From Bin87 sp965115825 (GTDB lineage Bacteria > Chloroflexota > Dehalococcoidia > Lucifugimonadales > UBA3495): a stretch of DNA of 64,000 nucleotides. Both the position numbers and the translations under genes were made by a program. Below the pieces are notes generated by a model. The model worked only from the letters and a program-made list of their open reading frames with translations. It was not told the origin of the DNA and made no database searches. Positions 43,738-52,345 of this stretch are shown in pieces; the first letter of the stretch is position 1, and every line of letters begins with the position of its first letter. Location of the stretch: NCBI GenBank assembly GCA_965115825.1, contig OZ220464.1:3100001-3164000 (forward strand), read 5' to 3'.

Positions 43738-44438
43738 AAACCAGCAGCGCTATCCTACCTACCGACCGCCATCCGGCACAGAGCAGCCGGTTGTGGGACC
43801 AAGCCATTAGGGCACAGGGGATGGCGTCACGCCATTATAGCGTTGTGTGCCTCGACGCTGTCGGCAGTGCTAATCCGGATCGCTTTGTGGCCCCCGATGC
43901 GCCGCTTTGGGTCGAAGACGACCGGGGGAATCTCTCAGTCTCAGTCCCGGTGATCCCAGTACGCCAGTCGTTGCGACTGGATAGGGATTCCAGTCGTGGC
44001 TTGGAATGGTATACGGCGCCTGTGCGCCTTACAGATTCCGGCGTTTTTATGTCGACGGCCTCGTCTATGGCAGCGCTACCTATGGCGGCTGCCAACGAGA
44101 TACCCAGCAGGCCCAAACTTACACCTCACTACCCGATTATTCGGAAATTTGCCATCGGCATGGACGATGAACGTCCCACCAGTGAAGTAGTCGCTACGGC
44201 AGCTCGCATCGTAGATGCCGCACTGAAATTCACCAGCTACCCTGAGTTCTCCGTAGATGACGACGGGGCATTGTCGATCGATCTCCGACTGTCCAATGGG
44301 TTGCGGATGCTGGCTGAACTGCCCATTGACGGAACGCTGGATGTCGGCATTTACGACGACAGAAACCCCGAGCGACGCGCCAGCGAGGTCAAATACCTGC
44401 CAAGAGCAACGGAAGAAGACCTGATCAGGTTGCTGTAA
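43734..44438 (+). CDS. Unknown protein, second gene of three-gene operon
   Basis: A 234-residue soluble protein starting at the ATGA overlap with the upstream gene. It has a Ser/Ala-rich middle (VFMSTASSMAALPMAAANE) and a C-terminal half (AARIVDAALKFTSYPEFSVDDDGALSIDLRLSNGLRMLAELPIDGTLDVGIYDD) made of alternating strands with an acidic turn, as in small sensor or immunity domains. No catalytic motif is visible. It must act with its two neighbours, given tight spacing (9 bp to the next gene). Confidence 0.6.
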   Translation: MKTSSAILPTDRHPAQSSRLWDQAIRAQGMASRHYSVVCLDAVGSANPDRFVAPDAPLWVEDDRGNLSVSVPVIPVRQSLRLDRDSSRGLEWYTAPVRLTDSGVFMSTASSMAALPMAAANEIPSRPKLTPHYPIIRKFAIGMDDERPTSEVVATAARIVDAALKFTSYPEFSVDDDGALSIDLRLSNGLRMLAELPIDGTLDVGIYDDRNPERRASEVKYLPRATEEDLIRLL

Positions 44439-44447
44439 TCAATCCCC

Positions 44448-44873
44448 ATGCCAGTACCAGCAGACGATATAGTGTGCCGATTCATTAACCCTATGCACTG
44501 GAGCACACGCGAAAACAGGCCGAAGGAAGGCGCGTTCAAGCAGGCCTGTCTTTCAGTATGGCACCAAGAGCGGTTGCGTCAGCACAATGTTGCTCTCGCT
44601 GACCTCCTAATAGCGAATCTTACCGGGTATGGTCAAGCTCTACACAGGGCAAGGGACTACACCGAGTTGGCGTGTGAGATAGCTTGTAAAGTGGGAGAAC
44701 CTTTCGAAGTGCAAGTAGAATGGCGTCCTGAGGACGAAAACGTGGAACCACCCTGGAGACAGTGGCGATACGCGCACGCCCAGGTAGAAACCGTTGCGGG
44801 CCCCAGCCAGTTTCTACGCCGTTTCCGCAAATTGCTTACGGCTAACTCGCAAAAATTGGTGCCTCCTGCATAA
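44448..44873 (+). CDS. Unknown protein, third gene of three-gene operon
   Basis: A 141-residue protein: DDIVCRFINPMHWSTRENRPKEGAFKQACLSVWHQERLRQHN, then a helical segment (ALADLLIANLTGYGQALHRARDYTELACEIA) and a C-terminal basic part. The order Arg-Phe-Ile-x-Pro, then AFK and a LSVW segment, faintly resembles the partner gene at 33217 (RAVHPGSF...ISVDRF). Function unknown. The operon is a compact candidate defence or toxin-antitoxin unit between the collapsed third system and the last NTase-HEPN gene. Confidence 0.55.
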   Translation: MPVPADDIVCRFINPMHWSTRENRPKEGAFKQACLSVWHQERLRQHNVALADLLIANLTGYGQALHRARDYTELACEIACKVGEPFEVQVEWRPEDENVEPPWRQWRYAHAQVETVAGPSQFLRRFRKLLTANSQKLVPPA

Positions 44874-44958
44874 TATTAGATGAGAAACGCAGGCGCAGGC
44901 ACTTCTCCGAACTTCGCCGGGGGCAGCCGAGGGCCTGTTTTCAGGGGATACTGCTCAA

Positions 44959-45010
44959 TTTGTCAACAGGCCCTAAGGCTCGTTGACAAATCCGTCTCCC
45001 TGTGCAAAAT
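44959..45010 (+). promoter_or_regulatory. Promoter and palindromic operator of NTase-HEPN copy 4
   Basis: TTGACA at 44983-44988, 16-bp spacer, CAAAAT at 45005-45010. The -35 box is one arm of a perfect 9-bp inverted repeat: TTTGTCAAC at 44959-44967 and GTTGACAAA at 44982-44990. The copy at 6102 keeps the promoter but has a different left arm. A repressor binding the palindrome would block the -35. Confidence 0.55.
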
Positions 45011-45037
45011 TGCGGCCCCTGGAGTGAATGAACGTCA

Positions 45038-45901
45038 ATGCAACCGCTCAAAGGCCAACCCTCAGCCCCCGACCCCGTAGGCTTGGCAGTCGCTCGCGAA
45101 GCACAAAGAGCGGCAGGGCAGAACACGGTCATACTTTTTGGCTCCCGCGCCAGAGGCGACCACAGCCCACACTCCGACGTCGACCTGCTGGTAGTAGGTC
45201 AAACCGAGAATGCGGTCTCCGCATCCCGCATCAGGCGCGTCGTCAAAGCCTATTTCGCTGAGTACCCCCCTGAACTCGGCGTCGACATCATTCCAATCAC
45301 CAAGGAAAAGTTCGAGTACGCGCGCAGGGCCAAAAACCACGTAGCGGGACAAGCCTGGCGGGACGGCATCGTTATGAGCAACGAAAACCTTGACTTCTCC
45401 AACCGATACCAAGATGACTACCCGACCGGCTGGCCGGATGTCAAGCAACGCCTGCAAGCAGCGTACCGACACCTCGGCGCCTTCGAACTCTTATTCAACC
45501 ATCCGGACGGCGAGCAAGAAAGCTACGGTTTCCACGCCCAACAGGCGGTAGAAAACGCTATGAAAGCCTGGATGTCGGCTGCCGATATAAATTACCGGCG
45601 CGTCCACGACCTCCAAGACATCGCTGAGCGCATTCTGGCGGACGCCACGGAAGGCAACTCGTTGGCTGGGGCGCAACTGCGGATCCTTATGGGATATACC
45701 ACGTTTGAAGACCCCAACCATCCTGGCGAATATGACAACTGGCTCACAAAATACGCGGTAATCTATCGCTATGAGGGAACCGGGTTCCGGATGGATAACC
45801 TTGAAAAGGAAGAGTTCGGGCAGCAAATCGTGGCGGCAACGCGCACTTTCGTCAACCGAGCCCATGAACTCTGCGGAACCGACGACCCCGATTTGCGCTG
45901 A
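45038..45901 (+). CDS. Fused nucleotidyltransferase-HEPN protein (copy 4)
   Basis: A 287-residue protein almost identical to the gene at 6157 (a handful of substitutions, for example FELLFNHPDG for FEREFNHPDG), with the same promoter and start context. The MNT signature GSRARGDHSPHSDVDL and HEPN-like half are intact. The high identity means a recent duplication or gene conversion between the two ends of the island, in line with the collapsed copy of system 1 just upstream. It ends 79 bp before cas3, so it now borders the CRISPR-Cas locus. Confidence 0.8.
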   Translation: MQPLKGQPSAPDPVGLAVAREAQRAAGQNTVILFGSRARGDHSPHSDVDLLVVGQTENAVSASRIRRVVKAYFAEYPPELGVDIIPITKEKFEYARRAKNHVAGQAWRDGIVMSNENLDFSNRYQDDYPTGWPDVKQRLQAAYRHLGAFELLFNHPDGEQESYGFHAQQAVENAMKAWMSAADINYRRVHDLQDIAERILADATEGNSLAGAQLRILMGYTTFEDPNHPGEYDNWLTKYAVIYRYEGTGFRMDNLEKEEFGQQIVAATRTFVNRAHELCGTDDPDLR

Positions 45902-45980
45902 CGGCAAGCGTACGCCCTGCTGAGCTAGGGGACCGAACTATCCCGGAGAAACCGGCGGATCCCATATAGGGAGCGAAACG

Positions 45981-48152
45981 ATGTCTGAATTTTACGCGCA
46001 CTCGGCCAACGAGGACAACATCTGCCACGGATTGGTTGACCACCTGACTGCGGTGGCGAAAATTGCCGGAGAGTTCTGCAAACCCTTTGACAGCCACGAT
46101 GCCGGGTACTACGCCGGCTTGTGGCATGACCTGGGCAAGTTCAACCCAGAGTTCCAGCAGTATCTTGCCGGGGAACGCCAACAGGGGCCGGACCACAAAG
46201 GCGCCGGCGCCAAACTGGCTCAGCAATACTTGGAACCTCTGGCCCTGTTAGTGCAAGGACATCACGGCGGCCTGCGGGAGAGGAGGTACTGTAAAAGTTG
46301 GATCGATGAGAAAGACAGCAACCCGGCAACGGAAAACGCAATCGCCTGCGCACGTCAAGCCATGCCCCAACTGGAGCCACAAACTCCAGTAAAGCTACCG
46401 CAATGGGTCAGCACAACGCCCTACCGCGCCGAGATGTGGGTACGGATGGTGTTCTCGGCACTGGTGGACGCCGACTATCTGGACACCGAAGCGCACTTCA
46501 ACCCGCAGCAGGCAGCACAGCGCAGGCCGAGCATACCTATGGCGGACCTGTGGCAGAGATTCAGTAACCGGCATCGGGAAACGGTCCAAACCGGCGCGGC
46601 GACGAATTCAGTCAACGAAGTCCGCTCTGCAGTGTACGAAGCCTGCCTGACCGCAGCCGAAAGGCCGCCAGGTATTTTCCGCCTGGCCGTCCCTACCGGC
46701 GGCGGCAAGACCTTATCCGGTATGGGTTTTGCCCTGCGCCACGCGGCGAGCCACGGTCTGGACCGGGTGATTGTCGCCGTGCCTTTTATCTCCATCACCC
46801 AACAGACGGCCAGCGTTTACCGGGAATTCCTCGGGGATTCGGTCGTGCTGGAGCATCACTCATCGGCAGAGACTGACGACCCGGATGAATACAACCCGAA
46901 AGCGATCCAGGCCAAACTGGCCAGCGAAAACTGGGATGCTTCGGTGGTGGTCACCACCACCGTTCAGCTTTTCAACAGCCTGTTCTCAAACCGTACCAGT
47001 TCCACGCGCAAACTGCACAACTTGGCCCGCAGCGTCATCATCCTGGACGAAGCCCAAGCGTTGCCCCCAAGACTGCTGGAGCCAATTCTGGACGGACTAC
47101 GAGATCTGGCAGAAAACTACGGCTCCAGTGTAGTGCTGTCCACCGCCACCCAGCCGGCGTTTCAGGCAATCAAGCCTTTTGCCGATGTGAATGCCCATGA
47201 CATCGTGCCATCGCCGGAAAAGCACTTTCATCTCTTGAAAAGGGTTCGTTACGAGTGGCGCACCGACCCGGGACTGTCATGGGATGAAGTGGCCGCCAGC
47301 ATGCGCGAAACGCCGCAAGCCCTGGCGGTAGTGAACACCAAAAAGGACGCTCTGGCACTGCTGGATGCCCTGAACGACGAAACTGCGTTGCATCTCTCAA
47401 CCCTGCTGTGCGGACGACACCGCGAGGCGGTCATCGCTGAGATACGTCAACGTCTGGGCAATGGGGAACCGTGCCGCGTAGTTTCGACCCAGGTGGTTGA
47501 GGCGGGCGTTGACCTCGACTTCCCCATGGTATTGCGCGCCATCGGGCCAATGGACAGCATCATCCAGGCTGCCGGGCGCTGCAACCGCAACGGATCGATG
47601 GACGAAGGGCGAGTTATAGTGTTCCAACCCGATACGGGAACGTTTCCCCCTGGCAACTACCGGACAGCAACACAGAAAACCATAGCCATGCTTAACGCCG
47701 GACACAATGACCTTGACGACCCCGACGTAGCAGCGGAATATTTCCGCCGCCTATACCGGGACACCGAAACAGACGCTTGCCAAGTGCAGGAAAGACGCAA
47801 AGCCTTGGACTACCCTGAAGTTGCCCGGCGGTTCAAGATGATTGACGATGATACGGCGTCCGCAGTAGTAACCGGCGAAGCGGCGTTCCGGGCCGCTGAT
47901 AAACTTGAAGAATGGCCGAAGATACGCGACGCGATAGATGCGCTGCGCAGGGGCAGCAAGAATACCCGCTACTTGCTGCGACAGATACAGCCATGGGCAG
48001 TGTCGCTTTACCGGGGTGAAGCGCTCAAAAAGGAGCGCGACGGCCTGCTCGATGAAATCATGCCCGGCCTGTACGAATGGCGCGGTGCTTACAACGAAAT
48101 CACCGGCATCGGAGGCGTAAAGACGATTGACCCAGATACGCTTATAGCTTGA
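45981..48152 (+). CDS. cas3: Cas3 helicase-nuclease, type I-C
   Basis: A 723-residue protein with an N-terminal HD nuclease (HSANEDNICHGLVDHL, then WHDLGKFN with His49-Asp50) and a superfamily 2 helicase: Walker A VPTGGGKTLS (Lys243), DEAQ box at 356-359, and motif VI QAAGRCNRNG preceded by STQVVEAGVDLDF. Cas3 is recruited by Cascade to nick and degrade the target DNA. It is separated from the rest of the cas genes by 181 bp that hold a promoter and a crRNA-like element, so cas3 and the Cascade/adaptation genes may be under different control. Its stop codon overlaps the -35 box of the next promoter. Confidence 0.95.
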   Translation: MSEFYAHSANEDNICHGLVDHLTAVAKIAGEFCKPFDSHDAGYYAGLWHDLGKFNPEFQQYLAGERQQGPDHKGAGAKLAQQYLEPLALLVQGHHGGLRERRYCKSWIDEKDSNPATENAIACARQAMPQLEPQTPVKLPQWVSTTPYRAEMWVRMVFSALVDADYLDTEAHFNPQQAAQRRPSIPMADLWQRFSNRHRETVQTGAATNSVNEVRSAVYEACLTAAERPPGIFRLAVPTGGGKTLSGMGFALRHAASHGLDRVIVAVPFISITQQTASVYREFLGDSVVLEHHSSAETDDPDEYNPKAIQAKLASENWDASVVVTTTVQLFNSLFSNRTSSTRKLHNLARSVIILDEAQALPPRLLEPILDGLRDLAENYGSSVVLSTATQPAFQAIKPFADVNAHDIVPSPEKHFHLLKRVRYEWRTDPGLSWDEVAASMRETPQALAVVNTKKDALALLDALNDETALHLSTLLCGRHREAVIAEIRQRLGNGEPCRVVSTQVVEAGVDLDFPMVLRAIGPMDSIIQAAGRCNRNGSMDEGRVIVFQPDTGTFPPGNYRTATQKTIAMLNAGHNDLDDPDVAAEYFRRLYRDTETDACQVQERRKALDYPEVARRFKMIDDDTASAVVTGEAAFRAADKLEEWPKIRDAIDALRRGSKNTRYLLRQIQPWAVSLYRGEALKKERDGLLDEIMPGLYEWRGAYNEITGIGGVKTIDPDTLIA

Positions 48153-48178
48153 CAACCCTTGTAGCAGCTCGGTAAAGT
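48149..48178 (+). promoter_or_regulatory. Promoter of cas5-cas8c-cas7-cas4-cas1-cas2
   Basis: TTGACA at 48149-48154 (perfect consensus, overlapping the cas3 stop), 18-bp spacer, TAAAGT at 48173-48178. Transcription would start near 48185, ~150 bp before cas5, leaving an unusually long leader that holds the repeat-like element. Confidence 0.6.
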
Positions 48179-48179
48179 G

Positions 48180-48193
48180 ATAGCTACAGCGAA
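48180..48193 (-). promoter_or_regulatory. Predicted target and PAM of the crRNA-like element
   Basis: Read on the minus strand: PAM TTC (48193-48191) then GCTGTAGCTAT (48190-48180), identical to the first 11 bases of the pseudo-spacer at 48296-48306. TTC is the known type I-C PAM and is on the correct (5') side. A bound Cascade would extend over about 48156-48193 and cover the -10 box. Confidence 0.65.
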
Positions 48194-48270
48194 TGCTGCC
48201 CATCAGCCAGGTGGGAGCTGAAGCTAAGGATGACCGCCTCATCCGCGGTCTGGCGGCCAGCCGTCTAAGG

Positions 48271-48333
48271 CATCCAAAAGGATGAGGATTGAAACGCTGT
48301 AGCTATGATGGTCAATAAAACCGCGAGGCAAGA
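48271..48333 (+). ncRNA. Candidate crRNA-like autoregulatory RNA (CreR-like)
   Basis: A single repeat-like element stands alone here. 48271-48284 forms a small hairpin (CATCC-AAAA-GGATG) in the place of the repeat hairpin (CACCCACC-TTTTCG-GGTGGGTG), and 48283-48295 (TGAGGATTGAAAC) is identical to the last 13 bases of the array repeat, including the whole 11-nt crRNA 5' handle. From 48296 a spacer-like sequence begins whose first 11 nt match the cas promoter with a TTC PAM. Only the stem sequence differs from a true repeat. Cas5 would be expected to cut at the hairpin and load it. The 3' end is not defined; no second repeat is visible before the cas5 start at 48334. Confidence 0.65.
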
Positions 48334-48996
48334 ATGACTTACGAACACCCCCCGCTGGCAGTGAAAGTTGAGGGCGACCTTGCCTGTTTCACCAGGCCGG
48401 AGATGAAAGTTGAGCGGGTCTCTTACCCGGTTATGACGCCGACGGCAGCCAAAGGGATACTGGAAGCGATTTGCTGGAAGCCGGAATTTACCTGGCAGGT
48501 TGAGGAAATCCAGGCGCTTAAGCCCATCCGGTACGCGTCCATCCTCCGGAATGAAATCGACTCGCGTCAGACCGTCCAGACGGCGCGCCGGTGGCAGCGA
48601 GAGGGCGGCGGTTTTGACGCCGCCAACAGCAGAAACCGGGCCCAAAGGCATACCCTTGCCCTCCGCGACGTCGCCTACATCATCAAAGCCCAGGTAATAG
48701 TTAAAAGCGGGGCCGAAGACCCGGCCAAGTACCGCGACCAGTTCCGGCGGCGGGTGAATGCCGGCCGCTGCTTCGCTACGCCTTACCTGGGCTGCCGGGA
48801 GTTCTGGGCCAGGTTCTTGGCGCCAGACGGCGCGGAAACCCCCATTCCCCTTACCGAAGACCTGGGCAGTATGCTGCTGGATTTGACCTACGCCTCCCGG
48901 AACAACGGCGCCGCCACGCCGCGATTTTTCAACGCGCGCCTGGAGCAGGGCATACTGCGAATACCCCACCTTTCTGACCGGGAGGCTTCAGAATGA
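48334..48996 (+). CDS. cas5c: Cas5 (Cas5d/Csd5-type), type I-C
   Basis: A 220-residue protein: HPPLAVKVEGDLACFTRPEMKVERVSYPVMTPTAAKGILEAI is the N-terminal RAMP strand set of Cas5 from type I-C, where Cas5 replaces Cas6 and cuts the pre-crRNA below the repeat hairpin. It then stays on the 5' handle in Cascade. Overlaps cas8c by ATGA. It is the first gene behind the crRNA-like element, so its own mRNA leader contains a potential substrate of its enzyme. Confidence 0.93.
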   Translation: MTYEHPPLAVKVEGDLACFTRPEMKVERVSYPVMTPTAAKGILEAICWKPEFTWQVEEIQALKPIRYASILRNEIDSRQTVQTARRWQREGGGFDAANSRNRAQRHTLALRDVAYIIKAQVIVKSGAEDPAKYRDQFRRRVNAGRCFATPYLGCREFWARFLAPDGAETPIPLTEDLGSMLLDLTYASRNNGAATPRFFNARLEQGILRIPHLSDREASE

Positions 48997-50726
48997 TGCT
49001 GAACAAACTGGTTGAATACGCGCAGAGAAACGAAACGCCGGCGCCCAAACTCTATGCAGAGGGCGTGCTGCGCTACGTCATTGTGCTGTCTCCCAATGGA
49101 GAGTGCCACAGCCCGCAGCCGATTGATTTGAGCGACCCGGAGGCGCCCCGAACGAGACGGGGAACGCGCCGGTTGCTACCCAAGGTGCAGCGCACTTCCG
49201 GTATTCGCCCCCTGTTGCTGGCCAGTCCGTCCGACTACACGTTGGGCCTGTCGAAAACCGGCAAGCAGGCTGACCGGGCGCAGAAAGCCCACGCCGCCTA
49301 CGTGGGCTTGGTGGAGCGTTGCGCCGCCGTAACTGAAGAGCCAGATGTCCGATCAGTTCTATCCTTCCTCAAGAACGAACCGCTGCAAAGCCTGGAGCTG
49401 GGCGACGATTTTGACAACGGGGCGATCATCACCTTTGAGGTTGACGGTCGTTACGTGATTGACAACCCGGCCGTGCAGCGATTCTGGGCGGCCATCAACG
49501 AGCCTGACGGGACAACCATGCAGTGCCTGGTCTGCGGCGAAAACCGTCCAGCACTGGAAAGGCTGCAATCCAAAGTCAAGGGTATCCCCGGCGGGCAAAC
49601 CGCAGGCACCAGCATCATTTCGGCAAACAGCGACGCCTTCGAGTCCTACGGTCTGCAAGCGTCCCAGGTAGCCCCAATCTGCCAGGAATGCGCCGAAGGG
49701 TTCACCCGGGGCCTCAACGACCTGCTGTCCGGCGCCTCTACCCGGTTCATGACCGGCAGCGGCGCCTTCGTATTCTGGACCCGTGAGGATCTCGGTTTCA
49801 ACTTCCTGAGAATATTATCTGCCCCGGAACCGCAGAACGTGCAAGCCTTGCTTGAATCGGCGAGGCTTGGACTCCGGACGAACCTTGACGAAGCGGACTT
49901 TTACGCACTGTCGCTGTCAGCGTCCGGTGGCAGAGCGGTGGTGCGCGACTGGCTCAACACCACCGTGGGCAAAGTGAAGAAGAACCTGGCGCGCTACTTC
50001 CAGCGACAGCGAGTTACCCCCGGCTATGATAACGAGAACCGGTACTATGGGGTGTCAGCACTGGCTAACGCCACCGTCCGAGACCGCAAAGACCTGCCGG
50101 TTACGACGCCCCGGGCCCTCATCAAGACGGCATTCGACGGCGACCCGGTGCCACGCCAAATATTGCAGCAAGCGATCCGCCGTTGCCAAGCAGAACGGAA
50201 AGTTCCCAGAAACCGAGCTGCTCTAATCAAGCTGGCACTGCTCAGCCAGCCCCGGCAGTGCAATCATGAGGAGGACTACATGGTGGAAATCGACAAAGAG
50301 AACACGGATCCAGGCTATCTCTGCGGGCGGCTGTTCTATACGCTGGAACGCGCTCAGACCTACGCGATACAGAACATCAACGCAACCATCGCTGACCGGT
50401 ATTATGGCACGGCGTCCACCGCCCCCGGGGCGGTGTTTCCCCTGCTGCTCAAAGGGGTGCGTGCGCATCTCCACACACTGAACCGGGACCGGCCAGGGGC
50501 GCGCCGGGCTATTGAGAACGAGATGGAAGAAATCCTGTCCAACCTGAACAGGTTCCCCAGGACGCTGAACTTGGAACAGCAAGGACACTTTGCCCTCGGA
50601 TACTACCATCAACGCGCAGACAGCCGTCGAGGGGCGCAGGAAGCCACTGCCCGACGTAATGCGCAGCAGAATGAGGCCCACAACGAACCCGACCGGAACC
50701 GGCGTCAAAGGAGCATAACTGAATGA
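48993..50726 (+). CDS. cas8c: Cas8c large Cascade subunit
   Basis: A 577-residue Csd1-family protein. MMLNKLVEYAQRNE start is typical; a zinc-binding region has CLVCGENRP and CQECAEGF (~residues 171-235), and the C-terminal part carries helices with LQQAIRRCQAERKVPRNRAALIKL. Cas8c recognises the PAM and recruits Cas3. Coupled by ATGA overlaps to cas5 upstream and cas7 downstream. Normal family length. Confidence 0.93.
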   Translation: MMLNKLVEYAQRNETPAPKLYAEGVLRYVIVLSPNGECHSPQPIDLSDPEAPRTRRGTRRLLPKVQRTSGIRPLLLASPSDYTLGLSKTGKQADRAQKAHAAYVGLVERCAAVTEEPDVRSVLSFLKNEPLQSLELGDDFDNGAIITFEVDGRYVIDNPAVQRFWAAINEPDGTTMQCLVCGENRPALERLQSKVKGIPGGQTAGTSIISANSDAFESYGLQASQVAPICQECAEGFTRGLNDLLSGASTRFMTGSGAFVFWTREDLGFNFLRILSAPEPQNVQALLESARLGLRTNLDEADFYALSLSASGGRAVVRDWLNTTVGKVKKNLARYFQRQRVTPGYDNENRYYGVSALANATVRDRKDLPVTTPRALIKTAFDGDPVPRQILQQAIRRCQAERKVPRNRAALIKLALLSQPRQCNHEEDYMVEIDKENTDPGYLCGRLFYTLERAQTYAIQNINATIADRYYGTASTAPGAVFPLLLKGVRAHLHTLNRDRPGARRAIENEMEEILSNLNRFPRTLNLEQQGHFALGYYHQRADSRRGAQEATARRNAQQNEAHNEPDRNRRQRSITE

Positions 50727-51619
50727 CCACCCAACCCTACAACGACGTTGACCGACGACAAGACTTCATCATCCTGTTTGATGTGCAGGATGGCAACCCC
50801 AACGGAGACCCCGACGCCGGCAATCAGCCTCGGATGGACCCCGAAACCATGCAGGGCATCGTCACCGACGTGTCCCTTAAGCGCAAGGTCAGGGACTATG
50901 TAGATGCCGCCCAGGGGGATGAATCACGGTATAAGATTTACGTCCAGCGCGACACCTACCTCACCGAAACCCGGGGCCGTGTCTTTGCGGAAAGACGCGA
51001 CGAGAACGACGGCCCCACGCCGCAGCAGGCTCAACCGTGGTTGTGCGAGCAGTTTTACGATATTCGTATGTTCGGCGCCGTGATGAGTATGCGGGAGCGT
51101 AACGCCGGGCAAGTGCGCGGCCCGGTGCAGCTGACCTTCGCCCGTTCGGTCGATCCCATCCTGACGATGGATTCGACTATCGCCAGGGTTGCGTTGGAAA
51201 ACCGCGGTGAACGGAGGGCCGGGAACGAGGAAGATGAAAACGAAGCGCCTACCCACGGCACGCTGGGGCGCAAGTCCACCGTGTCCTACGGCCTTTACCG
51301 GGGTTACGGGTTTTTCAACCCCCACTTTGCCCGGCGAACTGGGGCCAGCTCTGACGATCTGGAACTCTTCTGGAAAGCTCTGGTCAATATGTGGGATCTT
51401 GACCGCTCTTCAGCCAGAGGCATGATGGCCTGCCGAGGCCTGTACGTGTTCTCGCATGAGAGCCGGTTGGGCAACGCCCCCGCCCACCGGCTCTTTGAAC
51501 GGCTGGAAGTGAAGCAAAAGGATAATGGGACAGTGCCACGCCGATTCACTGATTATTCGGTGACGCTGGACGAAACCGATTTGCCTACGGGCGTCAGCGT
51601 CGCCAGGCTCGACGCCTGA
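50723..51619 (+). CDS. cas7: Cas7 backbone subunit
   Basis: A 298-residue Csd2-family protein. FDVQDGNPNGDPDAGNQPRMDPETMQGIVTDVSLKRKVRDYV is the family's conserved start, and YGLYRGYGFFNPHFA is the conserved C-terminal half segment. It forms the helical filament along the crRNA spacer. ATGA overlap with cas8c. Confidence 0.93.
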   Translation: MTTQPYNDVDRRQDFIILFDVQDGNPNGDPDAGNQPRMDPETMQGIVTDVSLKRKVRDYVDAAQGDESRYKIYVQRDTYLTETRGRVFAERRDENDGPTPQQAQPWLCEQFYDIRMFGAVMSMRERNAGQVRGPVQLTFARSVDPILTMDSTIARVALENRGERRAGNEEDENEAPTHGTLGRKSTVSYGLYRGYGFFNPHFARRTGASSDDLELFWKALVNMWDLDRSSARGMMACRGLYVFSHESRLGNAPAHRLFERLEVKQKDNGTVPRRFTDYSVTLDETDLPTGVSVARLDA

Positions 51620-51648
51620 CTGGTTGACATAGAGCCAGGCTGGAAGCA

Positions 51649-52314
51649 ATGATGGAACCGCTGATTTCAGAATTTGAAGACTACGTGCTGCTTTCCATGC
51701 TGGAGCACTATAGCTACTGCCCGCGGCAATGTGCCCTGATTCACCGGGAGCAGACCTATGACGAGAACGTTTACACCCTCCGCGGCAATGCAGTGCATGA
51801 GCGGGTAGATCAATCCGGCGTTGCTACTGTTGACGGCGTGCGCACCGAATACGCTGTGCCGCTGTGGTCCGAATCGCTGGGGTTGCTGGGCAAAGCCGAC
51901 CTGGTAGAATTCCACGGCGTTACTCCGTACCCGGTTGAATACAAGCATGGTCCAGCACACCAGGGCCGTCACGCCGATCTCCAGCTTTGCGGCCAGGCTG
52001 TTTGCCTTGAAGAAATGCTCGCCACGGAAGTCCCGGTGGGCGCCGTCTATCACTTTTCCTCCCGTCAACGACGGGAGGTGGAATTCACAGCCGCATTGCG
52101 TGAGCAAATGAAAAAGGCAGTATCGGCAATCCGGCAGCTGATGCGTGAACCCGTACTGCCGCCGGCGGTGGCCGACGCTCGGTGCCGCAACTGTTCGCTG
52201 GTAGAATCCTGCCTACCGTTCGTGGTGTCAAAACAAGACCGGAACCGGCAGTACCAGACTCAGTTGTTTACCGTAGGGACAAACAAACTCATCCGGCAGT
52301 CCGTGGCGGATTAA
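51649..52314 (+). CDS. cas4: Cas4 adaptation nuclease
   Basis: A 221-residue protein. YSYCPRQCALIHREQ at the start and CRNCSLVESCLPF near the end supply the four cysteines of the iron-sulfur cluster; the RecB-type core has LLGKADLVEF and PVEYKHG (metal-binding Asp and Glu-x-Lys). In type I-C, Cas4 works with Cas1-Cas2 to select and trim spacers with the correct PAM. It follows cas7 by 29 bp. Confidence 0.93.
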   Translation: MMEPLISEFEDYVLLSMLEHYSYCPRQCALIHREQTYDENVYTLRGNAVHERVDQSGVATVDGVRTEYAVPLWSESLGLLGKADLVEFHGVTPYPVEYKHGPAHQGRHADLQLCGQAVCLEEMLATEVPVGAVYHFSSRQRREVEFTAALREQMKKAVSAIRQLMREPVLPPAVADARCRNCSLVESCLPFVVSKQDRNRQYQTQLFTVGTNKLIRQSVAD

Positions 52315-52345
52315 ATGACGTCTGCAACCGATTGGGGAAAACGTC

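Noticed and set aside
48203..48224. Possible second degenerate CRISPR repeat (GGTGGGAGCTGAAGC) upstream of the crRNA-like element.
   Set aside because: Too diverged from the array repeat and lacking the handle sequence; kept only as a remark.
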